Positions 39,848-45,157 of a DNA stretch of 45,157 nt are shown here, piece after piece; positions within the stretch are counted from its first letter, which is position 1, and each line of letters starts with the position of its first letter. Where the stretch lies: contig DFSS01000015.1 of the NCBI GenBank assembly GCA_002381225.1, positions 9,358-54,514 of the forward strand, given 5' to 3'. The position numbers and the translations under genes were made by a program. The notes below the pieces were generated by a model. It searched no databases, had not been told where the DNA came from, and saw nothing but the letters and a program-made list of their open reading frames with translations. This stretch comes from Flavobacteriales bacterium UBA3431. GTDB lineage: Bacteria; Bacteroidota; Bacteroidia; Flavobacteriales; Schleiferiaceae.

Positions 39848-40816
39848 CTAGAATTGAGGTGTTTCGCAGCCGCGAATGAACTGCAACGCCGTCCACGCCA
39901 CGGCGCGGGCCAAGGCGGGACGTTGGACTTCGGGGCAGAGGCCGATCGAAACTTCGGCGAGGTGAAGGTATCGGGCCTGACCTGTTTGACCGGCCAAATA
40001 GGCGGTTTGGGCGACGGACTCCCAGGACCAGCCAAGCATGGTTTGGGCGCTGCTAGGGCAGCCTTGGATGCCGTCGGCACATACTTCGAGGCCAAAGGGC
40101 CCCGCCTGGACATGCTCAAGGGCTAACCTTCGTGCCGTATCAAAGTCCATTTCGCCGCGGACGGCCCATGCCTCATAGGGGAAGGAGGTCCAGCCTGGAG
40201 TAGACGCCAGCATACCTCGGCTGGCTTCATTTGCCCCATATTCACTCAGACCTAGGACCACATAGCGGTCGAGGTACCCATGGGCATGGGCATAGCTGAA
40301 TCCATTTCCACTATGCCGACCTTCTAGCGCGCGGCAATCGGGGTGGGGGTCAAAATTCAGAGCATGAACGGGTCCATGAGTCGCTGCGAGCGATTGGAGC
40401 AAGGGGTAGGCATTGTTGTGGCCTCCTCCAATGAGTACGGGGATCTTTCCTTGGGCGATCAAGGGGGTGAGGACGGCAGCGACGCGGGCATCGACTTCGG
40501 TGACGAGTTCTCGCCAAGCGCTCACGGCTTCGGGTCCTTGATGCTGGAGGGAATTCGCTTGTAAATCTGCGACATCCACCCAGGCCCAGCCGAGGTCCAT
40601 CGATTCAACGCCCTCATAGCATGGCATGGCTGCGAGGGATTGAAAGACGGCCCCCGGGGTTTCGGCGGCTCCCATTCGGCCCAGATTTGCCCGCACGCCA
40701 ATGTCCTCGGGTACTCCGACAATAATGTAGCGACCTTCCCCGGCAGGGCGGTTGCGTAGAAGGTCTCCCAGGCGGCGCTCTCCGGCGCGAGGGGTGTAGG
40801 AATCAAAGGGGTTCAT
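39848..40816 (-). CDS. hutG: Formimidoylglutamase-like protein (arginase/ureohydrolase family), one metal ligand altered
   Basis: 322 residues of the ureohydrolase fold. Manganese ligands visible: H133 in GGGHNNAYP, and D156, H158, D160 in NFDPHPDCR. The last ligand motif, normally D-x-D, reads EVCADGIQG, so C246 stands where Asp is expected and D248 is kept. SSAQT follows as in Bacteroidota members. Active HutG cleaves N-formimino-glutamate to glutamate and formamide; a Cys ligand may reduce or change activity. It overlaps hutI by an ATGA and is followed two bases later by ftcD. The role is assigned chiefly by context; agmatinase is a less likely alternative. Confidence 0.8.
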   Translation of the reverse strand: MNPFDSYTPRAGERRLGDLLRNRPAGEGRYIIVGVPEDIGVRANLGRMGAAETPGAVFQSLAAMPCYEGVESMDLGWAWVDVADLQANSLQHQGPEAVSAWRELVTEVDARVAAVLTPLIAQGKIPVLIGGGHNNAYPLLQSLAATHGPVHALNFDPHPDCRALEGRHSGNGFSYAHAHGYLDRYVVLGLSEYGANEASRGMLASTPGWTSFPYEAWAVRGEMDFDTARRLALEHVQAGPFGLEVCADGIQGCPSSAQTMLGWSWESVAQTAYLAGQTGQARYLHLAEVSIGLCPEVQRPALARAVAWTALQFIRGCETPQF

Positions 40817-42072
40817 TGGCCAAAGACAAAAGTGTGTTCCACTAGGTTTTCGCCAAAATGGTAGGGGAGGCTGGCGAGACTTGAAACGGGTTTGGTGAGG
40901 ATGACATGGGCTTCCTTGCCGCGCTGAATGCTGCCCATGCGGTCACTTGCTCCGAGGGCTGCAGCGCCATTCAGAGTGAGTCCTACAAGGGCCTCCATAG
41001 GAGTGAGTTTCATCTGATGGCAACTCAAGGCCCAGGCCAAGGCCAAATTGGCCGAGGGGGCGGATCCGGGATTGCAATCCGAGGCGATCGCCAATGGGAG
41101 ACCCGCATCAATGATTCGGCGTCCCGGCGTGTAGGGTATTTGAAGAAAGAGGCTACATCCTGGGAGCGCCACGGGCATCGGGCCCGTTTGACCCGACCAA
41201 GCGGCCGTGAGGTCCGCCAAATCATCGTCCGTGAGCACCTCTAAATGGTCTACGCTAAGGGCTCGGCTTGCAATGGCTGCCTGGACACCCCCGATGCTCG
41301 TAAACTGATTGACATGCGCTTTCAGAGGCAAACCATAGGATTGCGCGGCATCCGCCAAGGCACGCAATTGATCTGGTCGGAAATAGTTTTCTTCACAAAA
41401 AAGGTCAACAAAATCGGCGAGTCCCTCCGCCGCAATGCGGGGAAGCATGCCGGTGAGCACTTCGTGGAAGTAGGCCTCCGTATTTCCCGAATGCCTCGCA
41501 GGTACGGCATGAGCACCGAGGAAGGTGGCAAAAAGAGGTTGCCGGGAAAGTGTTTTGGCCCGCTGAACAACACGCAACATTTTAAGCTCCGCCTCGAGGG
41601 TGAGCCCGTAGCCGCTTTTTATTTCCACAACGGCTGTTCCGGTGTTCCGTGCTTGATTCAGGCGCTTGAGGAGCCCCTGCAGCAGGGCGTCTTCAGACAT
41701 GGCTTCCAGAGCTTGGGCCGAATTCAAGATGCCGCCCCCGGCCGCTGCGATCTCGGCATAGGTAGCCCCGCGCATGCGCTGCTCAAATTCCCCCGACCGC
41801 TCTTGAGCATACACCAAATGCGTATGGGAGTCAATGAAGGCGGGGAAAGCCCAACGGCCTTGGCCATCGATCACACGCAATCCTTGGGGGTCTTGGCTGC
41901 GATCCAGGGCATCCATCGCACCAAAGTCTACGATGAACCCTCCTTCCATGTCCAAGTAGGCCTGCTTCAAGACGGGTGCTTGATCCATAGCTTGGCCGGC
42001 CAAAAATGCCGGACTTTGGCCGTTTTCGTAGCACAATGCCAGTCCATCGAGGTTTTCCAGTCGAGTACGCAT
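40813..42072 (-). CDS. hutI: Imidazolonepropionase
   Basis: 419 residues of the amidohydrolase superfamily: zinc-binding DSHTHLVYAQERSGEF (H83, H85), EIKSGYGLTLEAELKMLRV, FLGAHAVPA, HVNQFTSIGG, SVDHLEVL, and ASDCNPGSAPSANL. It opens the imidazolone ring to N-formimino-glutamate, the third step of histidine degradation. It heads the minus-strand hutI-hutG-ftcD-SDR unit; histidase and urocanase are not in this window. A TACCTTCG box lies four bases before its ATG, so the transcript may be leaderless, and it is divergent from aroC with only 35 bases between starts. Confidence 0.95.
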   Translation of the reverse strand: MRTRLENLDGLALCYENGQSPAFLAGQAMDQAPVLKQAYLDMEGGFIVDFGAMDALDRSQDPQGLRVIDGQGRWAFPAFIDSHTHLVYAQERSGEFEQRMRGATYAEIAAAGGGILNSAQALEAMSEDALLQGLLKRLNQARNTGTAVVEIKSGYGLTLEAELKMLRVVQRAKTLSRQPLFATFLGAHAVPARHSGNTEAYFHEVLTGMLPRIAAEGLADFVDLFCEENYFRPDQLRALADAAQSYGLPLKAHVNQFTSIGGVQAAIASRALSVDHLEVLTDDDLADLTAAWSGQTGPMPVALPGCSLFLQIPYTPGRRIIDAGLPLAIASDCNPGSAPSANLALAWALSCHQMKLTPMEALVGLTLNGAAALGASDRMGSIQRGKEAHVILTKPVSSLASLPYHFGENLVEHTFVFGQ

Positions 42073-42076
42073 AGAA

Positions 42077-42084
42077 CGAAGGTA
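42077..42084 (-). promoter_or_regulatory. -7 box four bases before the hutI ATG
   Basis: Minus-strand CCC-TACCTTCG-TTCT-ATG: one mismatch from TAnnTTTG and the same CCCTACCTT core as at yaaA and gmhA. It lies ten bases from the aroC box. Confidence 0.42.
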
Positions 42085-42094
42085 GGGTATCGCG

Positions 42095-42102
42095 TATTTT
42101 TG
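42095..42102 (+). promoter_or_regulatory. Consensus -7 box five bases before the aroC ATG
   Basis: TATTTTTG-AGGAT-ATG, an exact TAnnTTTG. The AGGA in the spacer could look like a Shine-Dalgarno sequence, but at two bases from the ATG it is too close to work as one. A -33 element would fall on the hutI start codon. Confidence 0.55.
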
Positions 42103-42107
42103 AGGAT

Positions 42108-43196
42108 ATGGCAGGAAATAGCTTTGGGGAGATTTTACGGGTCAGCACGTTTGGGGAATCTCATGGTACCGCCATGGGGGGGGTGCTCGACGGCATGCCC
42201 GCCGGGATTTGGATGGATGTCGCTGCCGTGCAGGCCGCCCTCGATCGCCGCCGCCCTGGGCAGAATGACCTAACGACCGAGCGGAAAGAATCCGATCTCG
42301 TTCAGTTTTTAAGTGGATTCCATCCGGAACCCGACGCCCAAGGGCGGCTTCAAACCCTCGGCACGCCCATTGGTTTCCTCATTCCTAACGAGGATCGGCG
42401 CTCGCAGGATTATGCTCCGTTGGCCGATCGATACCGCCCGTCCCATGCCGACTACACCTACGAAGCCAAATATGGCGTTCGGGATCACCGAGGCGGCGGA
42501 CGAAGCTCCGCGCGGGAAACCGTCTGCCGGGTGGTTGCGGGGGCCCTTGCTGCCCAACTTTTGCCCCCTGGGGTGCGCATTCAGCCCTACGTGGCTCGAA
42601 TGGCAGGAATAGGTATCCCGTCGGACGCACAGCTAGATCTGACTCAAGCCTACGAGAACCCAACCGGCTGCCCGCATGCCGAGACGGCCGAACAGATGCG
42701 CAAAGCGCTTGAAACACTAAAGGCGAACGGGGACAGTGCGGGCGGGGTCATTGCGTGTGAAATTCACGGCGTTCCTGCAGGGTGGGGTGAACCGGTATTT
42801 GATAAATTATCCGCGCGATTGGGCTATGCCATGTTGGGCATCAATGCGGCGAAAGGGATTGAATTTGGCTCGGGTTTTGACGGGGCTGAATCGACAGGCT
42901 CCGCGCAAAATGACGCTTTTGTTGGCCCGGGTCAAACCGCGACCAACCACTCGGGCGGGCTTCAAGGAGGAATTTCCAATGGCATGCCCATTGTCTTTCG
43001 CGTTGCATTCAAACCCATTGCGAGCATCAAACAGGTTCAGCACACTGTAAATCGGGCGGGAGACCCCGTCGACATCCAAATCGAAGGCCGGCATGATCCG
43101 GCTGTTTTACCGCGGGCATTGCCTATCGTGGAGGCCATGGCAGCCTTCGTGCTCGCGGATATGTACTTGGCTCAGCGCCATCAAATCCACGCATGA
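42108..43196 (+). CDS. aroC: Chorismate synthase
   Basis: 362 residues. Signature segments: FGESHGTAMGGVLDGMPAG near residue 16, RRRPGQNDLTTERKESD, the FMN/substrate region YGVRDHRGGGRSSARET, GINAAKGIEFGSGF and the closing RHDPAVLPRALPIVEAM. It converts 5-enolpyruvylshikimate 3-phosphate to chorismate, the last shared step of aromatic synthesis, using reduced FMN. Length is standard and all expected motifs are present. It is followed after one base by the symporter gene, so the two are probably co-transcribed. Confidence 0.97.
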   Translation: MAGNSFGEILRVSTFGESHGTAMGGVLDGMPAGIWMDVAAVQAALDRRRPGQNDLTTERKESDLVQFLSGFHPEPDAQGRLQTLGTPIGFLIPNEDRRSQDYAPLADRYRPSHADYTYEAKYGVRDHRGGGRSSARETVCRVVAGALAAQLLPPGVRIQPYVARMAGIGIPSDAQLDLTQAYENPTGCPHAETAEQMRKALETLKANGDSAGGVIACEIHGVPAGWGEPVFDKLSARLGYAMLGINAAKGIEFGSGFDGAESTGSAQNDAFVGPGQTATNHSGGLQGGISNGMPIVFRVAFKPIASIKQVQHTVNRAGDPVDIQIEGRHDPAVLPRALPIVEAMAAFVLADMYLAQRHQIHA

Positions 43197-43197
43197 C

Positions 43198-44595
43198 ATG
43201 AAATTGCACACCAAAATCATCTTCGGCATGCTCCTGGGCATTGGCTGGGCCCTCGCCAGCGCATACTGGAGTGGCGCTTCGTTTACACAAGATTGGATTG
43301 CCCCCTTCGGAACCATCTTTATCAATGCACTGAAACTGATTGCCATTCCCTTGGTGCTGTTCAGTATCATAGATGGGGTGGGGCAATTGGGAGATCCCAA
43401 AGCTCTTGGGAGGATTGGCGGTAAGGCCTTAGGACTCTATGTGGGCACCACCCTGGTGGCCATTTTGATTGGTTTGGCCATCGCCAACCTGACACAGCCG
43501 GGAGCCTATGCCTCCACGGAACAAATCACGGACAATCGCCTTGGATTTGAAGCTTGGCTGATCCAAGAAGGGAAGCCTTCACCAGATGGGCAGTGGTGGA
43601 GCCAAGATCCGGCCAATGCAGGCCGGATGGCCACGCTGTCCAACCAAGTCATCGATGGGGATCTCTCCGAGAAAATTGGGGCCGCTCGCTCGGAGGCAAA
43701 CCGAGGACCTTTGGCCTTCCTCGTGGACATCGTTCCGAGCAACATCTTTTTGGCCTTTACCAATTCCCTGATGCTTCAGGTTATCTTCTTTGGGCTCTTT
43801 TTTGGCATCGCCATTGTGATGCTGCCCAAGGAGGGGACGAAAACTGTGCGGGCTTTTATGAGCCAGAGCACCCAAGTCTTCATCAAGATGGTGGAAATCG
43901 TCATGCTCGGAGCACCCTTCTTTGTCTTTGCCCTGATGGCCAGCACATTGACCAAGTTAGCGGGCGATGACCCCACTCGATTGGCAGAGCTATTTTCCTC
44001 GTTTAGTGTCTACATGCTGACCGTCGTGGGGGGGCTTTTGATCATGGCGCTTGGGGTATATCCGACCATTGTTTGGTGGGCCATTCGGAAGAAAGGCTAC
44101 TCCTGGGTGCGCACATTCCGATTTTTGCATCAAAACATTCGGCCGGCACAACTTTTGGCCTTTAGTACGAGCTCTTCCGCGGCCACCTTGCCGGTGACCA
44201 TGGACTGCGTGCACGATGACCTCAAAGTCAGCGAGGAAATTTCCCAATTCACGCTGCCCATTGGTGCGACGGTCAATATGGATGGGACGAGTTTGTACCA
44301 AGCGGTGGCAGTGCTCTTTTTGGCCCAAATGCATGGCCTCGATTTAAGTCTTACCCAAGAGCTGACTATCGTGTTCACGGCGGTCATGGCATCAATTGGT
44401 GCCGCAGCCATTCCCTCTGCGGGACTCATCATGCTCATTATGGTCCTGGAGGCGGTGGGACTCAATCCGGCCTGGATTGCGATCATCTTCCCAGTCGACC
44501 GAATTCTTGATATGTGCCGAACCGTCATCAACGTCACGGGCGACGCCTCTGTAGCGGTGGCTGTGGCCGAATCCGAAGGTGAATGGGGCGGATGA
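43198..44595 (+). CDS. Dicarboxylate/amino-acid:cation symporter (DAACS family)
   Basis: 465 residues from MKLHTKIIFGMLLGIGW, one base after the aroC stop; a longer frame would add 35 residues read from aroC. About eight membrane helices plus two re-entrant hairpins. Signature motifs are STSSSAATLPVTMDC (HP1), GATVNMDGTSLYQAVAV (TM7, cation site), PSAGLIMLIMVLEAVG (HP2), and NVTGDASVAVAVA (TM8, substrate site). Members carry glutamate, aspartate or C4-dicarboxylates with Na+ or H+. A longer extracellular loop (about residues 95-170) is typical of Bacteroidota members. Its stop overlaps the next start (ATGATG). Confidence 0.92.
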   Translation: MKLHTKIIFGMLLGIGWALASAYWSGASFTQDWIAPFGTIFINALKLIAIPLVLFSIIDGVGQLGDPKALGRIGGKALGLYVGTTLVAILIGLAIANLTQPGAYASTEQITDNRLGFEAWLIQEGKPSPDGQWWSQDPANAGRMATLSNQVIDGDLSEKIGAARSEANRGPLAFLVDIVPSNIFLAFTNSLMLQVIFFGLFFGIAIVMLPKEGTKTVRAFMSQSTQVFIKMVEIVMLGAPFFVFALMASTLTKLAGDDPTRLAELFSSFSVYMLTVVGGLLIMALGVYPTIVWWAIRKKGYSWVRTFRFLHQNIRPAQLLAFSTSSSAATLPVTMDCVHDDLKVSEEISQFTLPIGATVNMDGTSLYQAVAVLFLAQMHGLDLSLTQELTIVFTAVMASIGAAAIPSAGLIMLIMVLEAVGLNPAWIAIIFPVDRILDMCRTVINVTGDASVAVAVAESEGEWGG

Positions 44596-45157
44596 TGCCA
44601 TGGGGCTGGATGGTCCTCTTCGCGGTGGGTGGGTCTTTTTCGGCCTTTGCCCAAGTAGAACTAGGCCAATGCGACGCCGCCCCCGCTCCCAATGCGGAGG
44701 TGCTCAAAGCAGAACAAGCCCTGGATCGGGCGGATGGTAACATGGCGCGGGTTTACCTTAATGCGGTGCAGCGAAAAAGCCCAGACCAAGCGATTCATTT
44801 TCAGTATTTGTCCGCCGAACTCAGTCTGCTTTCAGGGCGTCCGGAATCGGCCGCTTCCCTGTTTTACCAGGTCTATCAAATTTGCCCCGACTACCATCCT
44901 GATCTGCGCTACAAGCTCGGGGCCTTGTGGGCAGGGCAAGGTCGGCAAGCGGATGCGGCAGCCATGATGGAGGCTTATGTGGAATCCGCCCCGTCCGGTT
45001 CGCCCTTTTTGGCCGATGCCCGACAGCAGCTCAACGCGTGGGCTGTGATCGATTCGCTCAAGAAGCATCCCATTTCATTTACCCCATACCGCATTCGGGG
45101 CCTCGATGCCCCCGCGGATGAGTTTCTTGGAGTCCTCAGTCCCGATGAACGGACATG
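44592..45157 (+). CDS. Exported TPR-containing protein, probably OmpA/PD40-type (partial, right edge)
   Basis: The ATG at 44592 overlaps the symporter TGA by four bases. The frame is open to the window end, giving 188 complete codons. A signal peptide (MMPWGWMVLFAVGGSFSAFAQ) is followed by TPR-like helices (ALDRADGNMARVYLNAV, PESAASLFYQVYQICPDY, GRQADAAAMMEAYVESAP). The visible end (ADEFLGVLSPDER) resembles the start of PD40/WD40-like beta-propeller repeats, which in Bacteroidota precede an OmpA C-domain in envelope proteins. The propeller and OmpA parts are prediction only, as they lie outside the window. Confidence 0.7.
   Translation, partial: MMPWGWMVLFAVGGSFSAFAQVELGQCDAAPAPNAEVLKAEQALDRADGNMARVYLNAVQRKSPDQAIHFQYLSAELSLLSGRPESAASLFYQVYQICPDYHPDLRYKLGALWAGQGRQADAAAMMEAYVESAPSGSPFLADARQQLNAWAVIDSLKKHPISFTPYRIRGLDAPADEFLGVLSPDERT

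Noticed and set aside
42175..42184. Run of eight G in aroC as a possible phase-variation tract
   Set aside because: It encodes the conserved MGGV of the chorismate synthase active site in correct frame, and there is only one such tract; an essential biosynthetic gene is an unlikely phase-variable target.
41245..42273. 342-codon plus-strand frame opposite hutI and running into aroC
   Set aside because: Antisense shadow of hutI; no motif, and it overlaps the aroC start in another frame.
1..45157. CRISPR arrays, insertion sequences, prophage, integrases or attachment sites
   Set aside because: No direct-repeat array, transposase, recombinase or phage structural gene was seen on either strand; coding is nearly continuous with housekeeping genes.

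Overview
The window looks like chromosome from a member of the Bacteroidota, most likely a marine, flavobacteria-like lineage. Support: a gliding-motility/type IX secretion (T9SS) type-B C-terminal domain, SusC/CirA-style TonB-dependent receptors (one with a carboxypeptidase-regulatory-like N-domain), the Bacteroidota-only DUF4295 protein directly after rpmB-rpmG, a DnaE with a built-in DnaQ-like exonuclease, a stand-alone AMP nucleosidase, and promoters of the TTTG/TAnnTTTG type with almost no Shine-Dalgarno sequences. Base composition is moderately GC-rich (mid-50s per cent by eye) and even throughout. I see no insertion sequence, prophage, integrase or CRISPR array. No stretch above 300 bases lacks a gene.

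Layout. 1-9.3 kb: a secreted M28 zinc peptidase cut by the left edge, a divergent T9SS type-B adhesin-like protein, YaaA, a TonB-dependent receptor, then a glycan module of a GH20 hexosaminidase lipoprotein overlapping a glycosylasparaginase, followed convergently by CutC. 9.4-12.1 kb: an unrecognised exported protein, cytidine deaminase and CinA. 12.1-15.8 kb: rpmB-rpmG-DUF4295, a terminator, then ftsY-amn-rimO. 15.9-24.8 kb: a tightly overlapped run of five genes, dnaE, a MORN-like exported protein, mnmA, a secreted subtilase and an FMN-dependent nitronate monooxygenase-like enzyme.

24.8-28.0 kb (minus strand): trxA followed by a compact heptose cassette made of an HddC-GmhB fusion, an HddA-type kinase and GmhA. 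Together these make a complete predicted route from sedoheptulose 7-phosphate to an NDP-(probably GDP-)heptose. 28.0-31.2 kb: a Kazal-type lipoprotein, a tiny membrane protein, tRNA-Asp, and an FtsX/LolC-like permease whose start codon overlaps head-to-head with the start of a NamZ/DUF1343 muramidase. 31.2-36.4 kb: a second TonB receptor, a DUF2911-TPR protein and HtpG. 36.5-38.2 kb: a CrtA-like monooxygenase paired with an AlkB-type membrane hydroxylase. 38.2-42.1 kb (minus): the histidine-degradation operon hutI-hutG-ftcD followed by an SDR. 42.1 kb to the right edge: aroC, a dicarboxylate/amino-acid symporter and a TPR protein cut by the edge.

Points that stand out: (i) a recurrent start signature in which a TAnnTTTR-like -7 box lies only 4-6 bases before the start codon, implying leaderless mRNAs; (ii) several divergent gene pairs whose promoters are so close that polymerases should exclude each other, extreme in the case of the permease/NamZ pair sharing CATG; (iii) the fused HddC-GmhB heptose cassette attached to thioredoxin; (iv) a HutG in which one predicted Mn ligand is Cys, beside an intact FtcD route; (v) a DnaE whose PHP domain has lost a metal-ligand His while its exonuclease domain is intact. 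I found nothing I would call a wholly new defence or mobile system. The best candidates for new biology are the promoter/start architecture and the small uncharacterised exported proteins. All product names come from motif recognition by reading, without database searches.
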